Positions 23,412 to 32,629 are shown, counted from the stretch's first letter. The stretch: DNA of 41,953 bases from an uncultured Porphyromonadaceae bacterium (GCA_947253625.1 CAMYAB010000015.1:1-41953); one strand, 5' to 3'. Numbers and translations: made by a program. Notes: generated from the letters alone by a model not told the origin.

Positions 23412-26093
23412 CTACTCATCCACTCGGATGGAGCTGAGTACGGCAGCGATACGATCCCCTATGCCGATGGTGTAGCCTTGGCTGAAAAACACGATCCGGT
23501 TGAATGTATCCGCAACCACCACCACAGGATAGTCCAGTGGCTGTGTCTGCTCCATTCCGGCCGCCACCTTGCCCAGCAGACCTTGGGTGTCGGTTCCTCG
23601 GATGGCTTGTGGCAGGAGATCGTGCAGTGACTGCCCATCCTGTCCCTCTTGGGTCAAGACAAGTGTGGGCACAGGGAGCTTGCCCCCCTCATCCACTAGT
23701 GTCCCCAAGTCTCGAAGGATATGGTCGCTCGGCTCGTGGCCTGGGCGGGCGAGTACGAGTAGGTAGTATCCTCTGCCGGTGGTGCTCAGGATGGACTTTT
23801 CGGCCCGAGCATCGAGGTCGAAATAGAGGCTCTCTGCGTCCAATTCACCGATCACATTGACCTCACTCTCATCGATGTCAAAGCGTAGCTCGGTCGGGAT
23901 GTCGCACGGCAACTTGCGCAGCATATAGCGCGCTGTGCCATCCGCCTGCCGTACACCGGTGCTGAGGAAGTTGCGCTGGTACAAGAGGCGAGATCCGTTG
24001 ACAGCGGACAGCTCGGCACCGTACTCAAATTCATAGCTTCTCAGGTCGCTATCCTTCTCACGCAGGTAGTTCACACTATAGTGGACATTGTACTGTGGCT
24101 TTTTGAGGAACGATTGTGTTTCGGTATAGGTGAGTTGGAGCGGACATCCCTCGCCGGAGAGTGCCACCTCCTCATCCTCCTCGCCCTCCTTGCGGGTTGC
24201 CAGAGGCACGATATGCTCGGCGCCGGACTCATCGGCATAGAGGACCACGCCATTGGCTGTGTCGTAGCGCGCCGGCACCTTTGCCGCACGCAGTAGGCGC
24301 ACGAGTAGGACGATGACACTGCGCTCATCGCCTCCTCTTAGTCGCCACGTGGAGGCCGGACTCATCTGCATGCGCTTGGGGTTGTAGGTGTCATCGATCC
24401 AAAAAGTACGGACCAGCTCCCCTATCGCTTTGGCACGACCCTGGATCGAAGTGGCATGAGCCGCATCGGTGATCTCTGTAGCCCAGCTCTCCAGCTCTTT
24501 CTCCACCGGAAATATGGTCTCCAGCATCACCCGTGGAGAGACGATATTGGGGTCCTGCCACTGTGCGGGTGTCAGGTCTCGATCCAGAGCGTCCTGTAGG
24601 ACCTCTGCGGGTATATCTCCCAGATCTTTGGTCCGAAGTGTACTCAGCAGAGCCACTGCCTGCTCGGCACGGCCTTGTGCGCAAGCCGAGGTGACAAAAG
24701 AGGTGACCACCTTGTGATTGCCTCTGCTGTCGACGACATACTCGGCCACTTGATCTGCCATTTTCCCTGCCAGTCCGAGCGACTTGGCCAGGTCGTAGCC
24801 CTGCTCACGTGTCGGGAAAGTGGCGGTATAGGCGAGCCGGACGGAGTCGTTTTGTGCCATCCTGCGGCTGTTGGCCTCCGCCTGCTCGGGCGTAAAGCGC
24901 ACCTTCGGTCGCTTCTCTGTGGGCGGAGTCAGCCGAAACAATTGCTCCTCCGGCAAATCCTCCCAGCTTCCCAGAGTGAGCACCAGCGGTGCCGCATCCG
25001 GTCGTACCGATAGCTTTTGCATCGCGATGAGCGGACCCCTATTGGCGACGACGACGATATCGCCTAGTCCCAAGCGAGCACTGGCCTCACCCAGATTATT
25101 GGCTGTCCGGCGGACAAGGGGGTAGAGCTCCGCATAGTTGTACAGCCTAAAGGTGACCTCGGCTCCCTCCGCAGGTGTGCCGTCGGGGTTGAGCACCCTC
25201 ACCTTGGCATTGGCGGTGGGGACATAGTTGTCGGAGACATTGAGCTCAGTGGAGACGGGGGTTTGTTTCAAAAACTCCTCATCGCCGCTGTAGTGTCCAA
25301 AAGCCGTCGTGTGGAGGAGCATGGCGCGCAGTACCGGTGCATCGAACCACGCATTGTCCAGCACCGGGGCCGGCTCACTGGCTCCCAGGTAGTGCCATTC
25401 ACCGTCCACCCAAGCCTCCACCCAGGCGTGGTTGTTGTCGGTATGGGCCCAGCGAGGTGTGTAGACCTGCCTGGCTGGAATCCCCACAGTACGCAGCACA
25501 GCGACCACAAAGGTACTCTGCTCGCCACAGCGACCGAGGGCATTGCGGAGTGTGGAGAGGGGAGGCAAGGTACGACCATCACTGGGCGCATAGGTAATGT
25601 GCCTGTGGCACCAGTGGTTGAGCTCCAGCACCGCCTGCTCCATGGTCATTCCACGGACGAGATCGCGCAACTCGGTGTAGTAGGTGGTCCTAAAGTCGTC
25701 CAAAAACTCGTTGTTGACCCGCAGCGGAAGGACAAAGTGCCTAAAAATCTTGGCCGGCACTCGTGACCCCCACGGGAGCTCCCGACGCGCTTGGAGTGCC
25801 ACCCGGGTATTGGCCAGATAGTACTCCGGTGTGTGGTCCATGAGATCCGGCAGATCCATGTAGGCGTAGAGGAAGGTCAGCGCATCGGACTCTTCGCGAG
25901 TCAGGGTATCCGTCGCCGGCTTGGTCACGCTCGGATCTAGAGAGAGTGCGGATAGCTTTTGGGTGAGATCCTCACCAGCCTTTCGGACGACCGTGTCCGG
26001 AAAGAGAGGGGCTTCGCTCGTGCAGCCGACCCACAAAGTGCCACCCACAAGGAGCAGGAGCAGGCGTGCGAGGAGGTGATATCGGGTATTCAT
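23412..26093 (-). CDS. Transglutaminase-like domain lipoprotein
   Basis: An 893-residue predicted lipoprotein. A signal peptide ends in LWVGC with the lipidated Cys at 24, so it is probably exported and membrane-anchored. A transglutaminase-like (papain-fold) core follows, with Cys189 in GRCGEQSTF and His222 in NHAWVEAW. The third catalytic position, usually in an Asp-Pro turn, reads ASEP. The middle part holds a likely carboxypeptidase-regulatory or Ig-like segment (VRVLNPDGTPAEGAEVTFRL). The last about 110 residues look like a thioredoxin fold without CxxC (PVVVVADTFNRIVFFSQGY). Related large proteins are common in Bacteroidetes and often sit in glycan or protein degradation loci. Substrate unknown: peptide hydrolysis or cross-linking are both possible. 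It is a single-gene unit with its own promoter. Confidence 0.8.
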   Translation of the reverse strand: MNTRYHLLARLLLLLVGGTLWVGCTSEAPLFPDTVVRKAGEDLTQKLSALSLDPSVTKPATDTLTREESDALTFLYAYMDLPDLMDHTPEYYLANTRVALQARRELPWGSRVPAKIFRHFVLPLRVNNEFLDDFRTTYYTELRDLVRGMTMEQAVLELNHWCHRHITYAPSDGRTLPPLSTLRNALGRCGEQSTFVVAVLRTVGIPARQVYTPRWAHTDNNHAWVEAWVDGEWHYLGASEPAPVLDNAWFDAPVLRAMLLHTTAFGHYSGDEEFLKQTPVSTELNVSDNYVPTANAKVRVLNPDGTPAEGAEVTFRLYNYAELYPLVRRTANNLGEASARLGLGDIVVVANRGPLIAMQKLSVRPDAAPLVLTLGSWEDLPEEQLFRLTPPTEKRPKVRFTPEQAEANSRRMAQNDSVRLAYTATFPTREQGYDLAKSLGLAGKMADQVAEYVVDSRGNHKVVTSFVTSACAQGRAEQAVALLSTLRTKDLGDIPAEVLQDALDRDLTPAQWQDPNIVSPRVMLETIFPVEKELESWATEITDAAHATSIQGRAKAIGELVRTFWIDDTYNPKRMQMSPASTWRLRGGDERSVIVLLVRLLRAAKVPARYDTANGVVLYADESGAEHIVPLATRKEGEEDEEVALSGEGCPLQLTYTETQSFLKKPQYNVHYSVNYLREKDSDLRSYEFEYGAELSAVNGSRLLYQRNFLSTGVRQADGTARYMLRKLPCDIPTELRFDIDESEVNVIGELDAESLYFDLDARAEKSILSTTGRGYYLLVLARPGHEPSDHILRDLGTLVDEGGKLPVPTLVLTQEGQDGQSLHDLLPQAIRGTDTQGLLGKVAAGMEQTQPLDYPVVVVADTFNRIVFFSQGYTIGIGDRIAAVLSSIRVDE

Positions 26094-26158
26094 AGGGCAA
26101 ATGATTGACTTAGCAGTGAGAAAAACGACACAGTGGGCACAGGGGCCACAAACTCTCC

Positions 26159-26191
26159 CAAATTTAGCACATTTCCGAGACTATTGCACAA
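26159..26191 (-). promoter_or_regulatory. Promoter of the transglutaminase lipoprotein gene
   Basis: On the minus strand TTG (26189-26191), a 22-base spacer and TAAATTTG (26159-26166). It lies about 66 bases before the ATG. The 22-bp repeat array copy 2 begins 26 bp further upstream. Confidence 0.6.
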
Positions 26192-26216
26192 GGAGGACGA
26201 GCGATTGATTTTTTCG

Positions 26217-26356
26217 CTTCTATCCGTCTAAGCATCGGCTTCTATCCGTGAAAACTTTCGCTTCTATCCGTGAAAACTTTCGCTTCTATCCGTGAAACTC
26301 GATGCCTCTCTGGACACACTCATTTTCAGATACTTACAGATGGGCGTTTTGGAGCC
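26217..26356 (+). repeat. Dispersed 22-bp-array element, copy 2
   Basis: Four exact 22-bp units lie at 26217-26238, 26239-26260, 26261-26282 and 26283-26304; units 2 and 3 are identical. Unit 1 reads TCTAAGCATCGG after CTTCTATCCG. The tail runs to GGAGCC at 26356, the same distance from the array as in copy 1. It lies between the divergent transglutaminase and DUF4301 genes. An open frame that begins inside it at 26292 is not credible as coding. Confidence 0.92.
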
Positions 26357-26444
26357 GTTTGGGAGGGGTTCGGAGCAGGGTGTCGGCGGAGGGCGTGTTT
26401 TGGAAATATCCCGGACTATTCCGACACGGTGTGCGGGAATTTTG

Positions 26445-26452
26445 TACATTTG
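26445..26452 (+). promoter_or_regulatory. -7 box of the DUF4301 operon promoter
   Basis: TACATTTG matches TAnnTTTG and is followed by TGAAGAT, very like the sequence after the thiL -7 box (TAAGTTTG, then TGTGAAGAT). Transcription would start about 30 bases before the ATG. No clear -33 box was found. Confidence 0.55.
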
Positions 26453-26489
26453 TGAAGATACGGAAATAGCCATACCCCTCTACGCTAAC

Positions 26490-28073
26490 ATGAATATGGA
26501 AACCTACCAACCCACCCCCGCCGACCTAGCGCAGATAGAGCGCAAAGGGATCAGCCGAACCCAGCTGGAGCGACAACTAAGTGCTTTTGAGGAGGGATTC
26601 CCGTACCTCAGCATTGTTCGTGCCGCCGATGCAAAAAGTGGGATCACCGTCCTCAACGAAAAGCAGTCCGCCTCGGCTCTCGAGACCTGGGCCGACGTGC
26701 TCCGAGACCCTTCGGTGAAGGTCCTCAAGTTTGTCCCCGCCTCCGGAGCGGCCTCACGGATGTTTCGGGATCTACATCGATTTCTCAATGGTGACGAGCC
26801 CTCTCCGGCGGTCCGTGAAGTATTGGATCACATACAGAGCTTTGCCTTTTACGACGCACTCAACCGCGCCTGCATGCTCGGAGAGGGAGGCAAGACCGTA
26901 CCCAAGTTATTCGAGCGAGGCGAGGAGCGTGTCGTGATCAAGTACCTCCTGACTGAGGTGGGGCTCAACTATGCCAACCTCCCCAAGGCACTTGTCCTCT
27001 TTCACAAGTACCCACAGACACCTCGTACCGCCATGGAGGAGCATCTGGCCGAGGGTGCCCTATACACTCGCAACAGCAGTGGGGTGACTCACCTACACTT
27101 CACCCTCTCTCCGGAGCACATCAAGCCTTTTGAGGCACTCCTGCAGCGCCGCAAAGAGGCACTCGAGGAGACCTACGGCACTGTGTTTAGTGTCACACAC
27201 TCGATCCAAAAGCCGAGTACCGACACCGTGGCAGTGGATCTCGACAACCATCCCATACGAGACGAAAAGGGGGCTTTGGTCTTTAGACCGGGCGGACACG
27301 GTGCCCTGATCGAGAACCTCAACGACGTCGATGCCGACATCATCTTCATCAAAAATATCGACAACGTCGTCCCAGATTTCCAAAAAAGCAGCACCATCAT
27401 ACACCAAAAGATACTGGGCGGCTACCTCGTGAGCCTGCGCGACAAAGTGTACCGATACGCCGGCCTGCTGGCAAGCAATCCTCACCCCGGAGCCACCCTT
27501 TTGTCGGAGATACAGGCCTTCATGCGGGATGCGTTTTGTATCGAGACCGGGGAGCTGTCCGGCGTGGATGGCGATGATGCCCTCGCCGAGATTCGACAGG
27601 AGGAAAACAGTGAGGCCATAGCAAGACTACTCCGCCTGCTCCTCAATCGCCCCATACGCGTGTGTGGAATGGTGCGCAATGAGGGAGAGCCGGGTGGCGG
27701 GCCCTACATCATCCGTGACAAAGATGGCCGCACGGGGCTGCAAATACTGGAGGCCTCACAGATCAACAAAGAAGATCTGCACGCCGAAAGTGAGTTTCGG
27801 AACAGCCGATACTTCAATCCCGTAGACATCGTCTGCTGTACCAAAGACTACCGAGGGAATAAGTACGATCTGCGCCTTTTTGTAGACCCGGACACCGGAT
27901 TTATCAGCAATAAGAGCAAAAACGGGCAAGAGCTAAAAGCCCTAGAGCTGCCCGGCCTGTGGAATGGTGCCATGAGCAAGTGGAACACCGCCTTTGTGGA
28001 AGTGCCGGCCGACACATTCAACCCCGTAAAGACGGTCAACGACCTACTGCGCCCCGCACACTCTGCACAATAA
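26490..28073 (+). CDS. DUF4301 protein, nucleotidyltransferase-like
   Basis: A 527-residue protein of the Bacteroidetes-centred DUF4301 family. It has no assigned reaction, but several segments resemble UDP-sugar pyrophosphorylases: KFVPASGAASRMFRDL (80-95) in the place of the Gly-rich nucleotide loop, RPGGHGALIENL (266-277) like the uridine-binding PxGHGD box, IKNIDNVVPDF (287-297) like the metal-binding NxDN segment, and AFVEVPADTFNPVKTVNDLL at the C-terminus. This is inference from motif order, not a match to a characterised enzyme. The start is the ATG at 26490 (26496 is also possible). The open frame extends further upstream through the repeat element and promoter and is rejected there. 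It is first in a run with aminopeptidase P and a gamma-carbonic-anhydrase-like gene. Confidence 0.82.
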   Translation: MNMETYQPTPADLAQIERKGISRTQLERQLSAFEEGFPYLSIVRAADAKSGITVLNEKQSASALETWADVLRDPSVKVLKFVPASGAASRMFRDLHRFLNGDEPSPAVREVLDHIQSFAFYDALNRACMLGEGGKTVPKLFERGEERVVIKYLLTEVGLNYANLPKALVLFHKYPQTPRTAMEEHLAEGALYTRNSSGVTHLHFTLSPEHIKPFEALLQRRKEALEETYGTVFSVTHSIQKPSTDTVAVDLDNHPIRDEKGALVFRPGGHGALIENLNDVDADIIFIKNIDNVVPDFQKSSTIIHQKILGGYLVSLRDKVYRYAGLLASNPHPGATLLSEIQAFMRDAFCIETGELSGVDGDDALAEIRQEENSEAIARLLRLLLNRPIRVCGMVRNEGEPGGGPYIIRDKDGRTGLQILEASQINKEDLHAESEFRNSRYFNPVDIVCCTKDYRGNKYDLRLFVDPDTGFISNKSKNGQELKALELPGLWNGAMSKWNTAFVEVPADTFNPVKTVNDLLRPAHSAQ

Positions 28074-28110
28074 GACAAGACAACATACAATCTCACCAAT
28101 ACTATATAAT

Positions 28111-29913
28111 ATGAGTATGAAAAACGAAATCATCTCCAGACTCAACGACCTAAGGGCCTCCATGGCAAAAGCCAACCTGGATGCCTACATCATACCCAGC
28201 TCGGACCAGCACCTGAGCGAATACACCCCCGAAGTATGGCAGTACCGCCAGTGGATCTCCGGATTCTTGGGATCCGCAGGCACAGTGGTGGTCACGACCG
28301 ACGAGGCCTTTTTGTGGACCGACTCGCGCTACTTCCTAGAGGCTACAGCCGTCCTAGAAGGGACCACCATACAGCTGATGAAGGAGGGGATGCCCGGTGT
28401 CCCGACCATCGCCGACTACCTCAGGACCAACGAGCAGGTCAAGCGGGTTGGTTTTTGGGGTCGCTCAATGCCCGCCAACGTCGCTCTCGACTACATACGA
28501 GAGCTCAAGATCGGTGGCGTGAAAGTGGTCACTGATCGGGAGCTCATCTCCGACCTGATGGAAGAAAAGCGAGAGATCCCCACACACCCATTTTTCGTCC
28601 AACCCCTCGAGTACGCCGGGGTCAGCACCGCCGAAAAGGTACAGAAGACCCGCCAAGCGCTGGCGCAAGGCGGAGCAGACACCATCATACTCACCATGCT
28701 GGATGAGGTGGCTTGGCTCTTCAACGTCCGCGGAAAAGACGTGGACTACAACCCCGTAGGCATCGCATACGGTATGATCACCCCGGAGGAGGTCGCCTTT
28801 TACACCCTACCACAAAAGCTCACCGACGAGGTGCGCCAAACCCTTGAGCAAAACGGCGTCACCATCAAGCCCTACGAAGAGATCTACAAAGATGTACGAG
28901 CCATTGCAGACAACCAGGTGGTATGGGTCGACCCGGTTCGGACCAACTATGCCTTCTATGCCTCCATACCCGAATCCTGCACCCAAGTACACAAGCTGAG
29001 TCCGGTAACCCTACTCAAAGCACAGAAAAACGAAGCCGAGTACCAAGGATGCAAGCGTGTGATGCGCCGAGATGCTGTGGCACTGACTCGCTTCTTCATG
29101 TGGCTGGAGCAGACCTTGGCAGAGGGAGGACATCCGACCGAGTACGAGATCGGACTAAAGCTGGCCGAATTTAGGGCACAAGGCGAGGGCTACGTCAGCG
29201 ACTCCTTTGCAACCATTGCCGGCTACAATGCCAACGGCGCCATCGTTCACTACCATGCGACAAAGGAAGGATCGGCCAAGCTAGAGCGGAGTGGGATGTT
29301 TTTGCTCGACTCGGGCGGCCAGTACCACGACGGCACGACGGATATCACCCGCACCATCTCCCTCGACGGACACCCCACTGCCCAGCAAAAGCACGACTAC
29401 ACCAATGTCCTCAAAGGACACATAGGCATCGCCACCGCCATCTTCCCTGCCGGCACACGTGGAGCGCAGCTGGATGTACTGGCACGGCGATTCCTCTGGC
29501 GTGAGTGCAAGATGTTCACCCACGGCACCGGGCACGGCGTAGGTCACTTCCTCAACGTCCACGAGGGGCCGCAAAACATTCGCCTGGAGGAGAACAACAC
29601 CCCTCTCCTACCGGGCATGGTCACCTCCAACGAGCCGGGCTACTACCCCACTAATAAGTACGGTATCCGGATCGAGAACCTGATCCGCACCGTTCCCTAC
29701 CAAGTAGGTGAGGACGGGGTACCATTTTACCGCTTTGAGACCCTCACCCTCTGCTACCTCGACAACAACCTGGTGGAGGTGGAGCTCCTCACTGATGAGG
29801 AGCTAAAGTGGTACAACGACTACCAACAGAGAGTTTACGAAGAGATCTCACCCCTTCTGACCGCCCACGAAGCCGACTGGCTTCGAGCCAAGACCACCCC
29901 TCTCACTCGCTAA
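28111..29913 (+). CDS. pepP: Xaa-Pro aminopeptidase (M24B, aminopeptidase P1 type)
   Basis: A 600-residue metallopeptidase that removes N-terminal residues before proline. It has the three-domain layout of the eukaryotic XPNPEP1 type, with two creatinase-like N-terminal domains and a C-terminal pita-bread domain. All metal ligands are seen: Asp400 and Asp411 in DSGGQYHDGTTDITR, His475 in HGTGHGVGH, Glu508 in SNEPGYY and Glu522 in RIENL. The spacing matches human aminopeptidase P1. No signal peptide, so cytoplasmic. It lies 37 bp after DUF4301 and 4 bp before the next gene. Start 28111 or 28117. Confidence 0.95.
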   Translation: MSMKNEIISRLNDLRASMAKANLDAYIIPSSDQHLSEYTPEVWQYRQWISGFLGSAGTVVVTTDEAFLWTDSRYFLEATAVLEGTTIQLMKEGMPGVPTIADYLRTNEQVKRVGFWGRSMPANVALDYIRELKIGGVKVVTDRELISDLMEEKREIPTHPFFVQPLEYAGVSTAEKVQKTRQALAQGGADTIILTMLDEVAWLFNVRGKDVDYNPVGIAYGMITPEEVAFYTLPQKLTDEVRQTLEQNGVTIKPYEEIYKDVRAIADNQVVWVDPVRTNYAFYASIPESCTQVHKLSPVTLLKAQKNEAEYQGCKRVMRRDAVALTRFFMWLEQTLAEGGHPTEYEIGLKLAEFRAQGEGYVSDSFATIAGYNANGAIVHYHATKEGSAKLERSGMFLLDSGGQYHDGTTDITRTISLDGHPTAQQKHDYTNVLKGHIGIATAIFPAGTRGAQLDVLARRFLWRECKMFTHGTGHGVGHFLNVHEGPQNIRLEENNTPLLPGMVTSNEPGYYPTNKYGIRIENLIRTVPYQVGEDGVPFYRFETLTLCYLDNNLVEVELLTDEELKWYNDYQQRVYEEISPLLTAHEADWLRAKTTPLTR

Positions 29914-29917
29914 AGCC

Positions 29918-30448
29918 ATGCCGGTAATCCAGACTGTGCGGGGGTTTACACCCAAGATCGCCGAGGAGGTCTTCTTGGCCGCCAATGCCACCGTGGTAGG
30001 CGACGTGGAGATCGGGAGTGGAAGTAGCATTTGGTTTTCGGCCGTTGTGCGAGGAGATGTCAACAGCATCCGGATCGGCAAAGGGGTCAATATCCAAGAC
30101 GGTGCCATCATCCACACCCTCTACGAAAAGTCGGTCAGCATCCTCGAGGACAACGTCTCCGTGGGGCACAATGCCATCATCCATGGTGCCCACCTTTGCG
30201 AGGGCGTCCTGGTCGGCATGGGTGCCATCGTGATGGACAATGCCGTCGTAGGACGAGGTGCGGTCATCGCCGCCGGTGCGGTCGTACTGAGTGGCACACA
30301 GGTGGAGCCGGGGAGCCTCTATGCCGGAGTGCCGGCCAAGTTTGTGAAGTGGTTGGATCAGGAGCAAGCAGAGTTTTTGAGCCAACGCACGGCAAGAAAC
30401 TACCGGATGTACGCCTCCTGGTACCCTCCTCAGGACGAGAGAGAGTAG
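29918..30448 (+). CDS. Gamma-carbonic-anhydrase-like hexapeptide protein
   Basis: A 176-residue left-handed beta-helix protein of the YrdA/PaaY/CaiE group. Hexapeptide repeats run from about residue 15 to 145. The three zinc-ligand histidines of gamma carbonic anhydrases are in place: AIIHTL, then SVGHNAIIHGA with two. The C-terminal helix caps the trimer. Some family members hydrate carbon dioxide, while others hydrolyse thioesters or have no known activity, so the reaction is uncertain. It follows pepP by 4 bp and is followed by a hairpin terminator. Confidence 0.9.
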   Translation: MPVIQTVRGFTPKIAEEVFLAANATVVGDVEIGSGSSIWFSAVVRGDVNSIRIGKGVNIQDGAIIHTLYEKSVSILEDNVSVGHNAIIHGAHLCEGVLVGMGAIVMDNAVVGRGAVIAAGAVVLSGTQVEPGSLYAGVPAKFVKWLDQEQAEFLSQRTARNYRMYASWYPPQDERE

Positions 30449-30478
30449 TTCGCATACCCTTTCCGACCCATATCGAAT

Positions 30479-30513
30479 GGAGCGGAGTGCCCACCGGACA
30501 CTCCGCTCCTTGT
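30479..30513 (+). terminator. Terminator after the carbonic-anhydrase-like gene
   Basis: The stem GGAGCGGAGTG/CACTCCGCTCC (30479-30489 with 30499-30509) encloses a short loop and is followed by TTGTATTTG. The T-run is imperfect. Confidence 0.65.
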
Positions 30514-30625
30514 ATTTGCCCCCAAGCGAGGAGTTTCGATCAGTGCAACCGTTATATTGTCAGAGCATTGGGGGCTTTCCGACAGCGGTGACTTGCCTTC
30601 CCGTCACACTCTGAAAAATAAAGCG

Positions 30626-30633
30626 TACCTTTG
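30626..30633 (+). promoter_or_regulatory. -7 box upstream of the PCMD lipoprotein gene
   Basis: TACCTTTG matches TAnnTTTG and would give a leader of about 60 bases. A clear -33 box was not found. Confidence 0.5.
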
Positions 30634-30700
30634 CTTGATTTTTTTTTGAGGGGAGAGGACGAAAGCAGATTAGGTACTAACACATCAAAAAAAGACACCA

Positions 30701-31843
30701 ATGAAGCCAACAACACTGAGACAAAAATGGTCTGTGGTCATTGCGCTGCTCCTGCTCACGTGGATCCTTCCGGGATGTATCCGACACGAGGCGCCCAATG
30801 CCGAGGCGGACATTCTGGGAGTCAGCATAGAGGGCGTGACGCTGTTGCGCCCCACTGTCCTGACCAACAACACCGTGACGATCTACCTGCATGGCTGGGA
30901 GGATGCCACCAAGCTGGCCCCATGCTTCGAGCTCACCCCCGGGGCAAAGATCCATCCCGCCTCCGGGACACCATTGGACTTTAGCAAGCCCCAAACCTAC
31001 ACGGTAACCTCCGAGGATGGAGCTTGGTCCAAAGAGTACCAAGTGTCCGTTGCCCAAAAGGAGGCACCACTCAGCTTTGACTTTGAGCACGCACGGTTTC
31101 ACACCGACAACAGTGGCAAGAAGTATTTTCACATCTTCTATGAGCCAAATGAGGACGGCACCCCGGCTATGGACTGGGCTACAGGCAACCTCGGCTTCTC
31201 GATGACCAATCAGGATGCTCCCGCCAATGCCTACCCCACCTACCAGACAGAGGATGGCTATCGGGGCAAGGCGGCCGCACTGGTGACCCGTAGCATCCCG
31301 GACATGGGCTTTTTCACAAAAGGCAAGCCCATAGCGGCCGGAAGCCTATTCCTAGGCAACCTCAATACCGGTCTGCTTCTTTTCAGCCCACTAAAGGCAA
31401 CTGAGTTTGGGATGCCACTCACGGTCGAGCCGGCCTTTCTGGGAGGCTACTACCGCTACACACCGGGGCCGGTACTGATCGACAAGGACCGGAAAGTACT
31501 GGAGGGCAAGCAGGATACCTTTGACCTCTATGCCATTGTCTTTGACACCTCAAACGGCACCAAACACCTTGATGGCACCAATTCTCTAACCCACCCCGAC
31601 CTCGTGCTACTGGCACGGATCAAGGAGAAAGTGGGGGATGGCAAGTGGCACCACTTCTTGATCCCCTTTGAGCCACAAAATGGGAAGTCCATTGACCCCG
31701 ACAAGCTCCGTGAGGGGAAGTACAGCTACTCCATTGTCTTCTCGTCGAGCCTAAATGCGGCAAAGTTTGAGGGAGCAGTGGACAGCCACCTGACCGTCGA
31801 TGAAATCAAACTATTCACCAAAGAAGAAAAAGCCGAGCAATGA
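30701..31843 (+). CDS. PCMD-domain lipoprotein (putative carbohydrate metabolism domain)
   Basis: A 380-residue predicted lipoprotein whose signal peptide ends in ILPGC (Cys26). The first part (about 35-125) resembles the Ig-like domain of Bacteroidetes surface proteins, with PQTYTVTSEDGAWSKEYQVSV. The rest matches the PCMD fold, with DWATGNLGF, then FLGGYYRYTPGPVL, DTFDLYAIVFD and the final FSSSLNAAKFEGAVDSHLTVDEIKL segment typical of the family. PCMD proteins are believed to be beta-sandwich carbohydrate-binding or processing domains on the cell surface; no reaction is established. Its stop overlaps the start of the following beta-barrel gene (ATGA), suggesting that the lipoprotein and barrel function together. 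Confidence 0.82.
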   Translation: MKPTTLRQKWSVVIALLLLTWILPGCIRHEAPNAEADILGVSIEGVTLLRPTVLTNNTVTIYLHGWEDATKLAPCFELTPGAKIHPASGTPLDFSKPQTYTVTSEDGAWSKEYQVSVAQKEAPLSFDFEHARFHTDNSGKKYFHIFYEPNEDGTPAMDWATGNLGFSMTNQDAPANAYPTYQTEDGYRGKAAALVTRSIPDMGFFTKGKPIAAGSLFLGNLNTGLLLFSPLKATEFGMPLTVEPAFLGGYYRYTPGPVLIDKDRKVLEGKQDTFDLYAIVFDTSNGTKHLDGTNSLTHPDLVLLARIKEKVGDGKWHHFLIPFEPQNGKSIDPDKLREGKYSYSIVFSSSLNAAKFEGAVDSHLTVDEIKLFTKEEKAEQ

Positions 31844-32598
31844 AAAAGCAATTGTTTCTACTCACACTACTGGCACTTGCCCTCAACGTCAGTGCCGATG
31901 ACACACCACGTCACCGTCAGCTCGGCTGGGACTTTGAACTAAAGCAAGGAGTCAATATCGGTGCCGTATCCCCCTGCCCACTGCCGGTCGAGATCCGTGG
32001 CATCGGATCCTACAGTCCACGACTCAATGGCACGGCCGAGGTCGTGGTCACACGATGGTTGCCCAAGAGCCCGGAGATCGGGATTTCGCTGGGGCTAAAG
32101 TTTGAAGAAAAAGGGATGAAAACCGATGCACGGGTCAAAAACCAGCACACCGAGATCGTCAATGCCGGCCAAACTATATCGGGCAACTACACCGGTGCCG
32201 TCTCGACCACCTACTCTGCCACGGCACTCACCCTGCCACTGATGATCAACTACAAGCTGGGCGAAAAGTGGAAGGTACGTGCCGGCTACTACTACTCCTA
32301 CATGCTCAGCCAGAGCTTTACCGGATTTGTACACGATGGTTACCTACGGATTGGATCACCGGTGGGCGAAAAACTCACTTTCGGCGATGACGGCATGGGT
32401 GCGTACAACTTCAACGAGCACCTCAGGAGGCACAATGGAGGCTTCCAGGTAGGTGCCACCTGGCTGGCGGTACGAGACTTTACGATCAACTCCGACCTGA
32501 CTTGGGGCTGGGGTACGATCTTTGAGCGAAGTTTCAAGGGCCTGGGTATGAATCTCTACCCGATCTTTATGAACTTCTCTTTCGGCTACCGCTTCTGA
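31840..32598 (+). CDS. Outer membrane beta-barrel protein
   Basis: A 252-residue protein with a signal peptide (MKKQLFLLTLLALALNVSA, about 1-19) and a small porin-like barrel of the type grouped as PorT or outer-membrane beta-barrel. Alternating strands end in FMNFSFGYRF with the C-terminal Phe needed for BAM insertion, and GISLGLKFEEKG and VRAGYYYSYMLSQ are typical strands. Function unknown. It overlaps the PCMD lipoprotein gene by 4 bases. The segment after its stop merges with repeat copy 3. Confidence 0.82.
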   Translation: MKKQLFLLTLLALALNVSADDTPRHRQLGWDFELKQGVNIGAVSPCPLPVEIRGIGSYSPRLNGTAEVVVTRWLPKSPEIGISLGLKFEEKGMKTDARVKNQHTEIVNAGQTISGNYTGAVSTTYSATALTLPLMINYKLGEKWKVRAGYYYSYMLSQSFTGFVHDGYLRIGSPVGEKLTFGDDGMGAYNFNEHLRRHNGGFQVGATWLAVRDFTINSDLTWGWGTIFERSFKGLGMNLYPIFMNFSFGYRF

Positions 32599-32629
32599 GT
32601 CACCTCCGACCAAAAAGAGGGCAAAAAGC

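Noticed and set aside
26292..26489. N-terminal extension of the DUF4301 open frame
   Set aside because: It begins inside repeat copy 2 and spans the -7 box; the family-like sequence starts at 26490.
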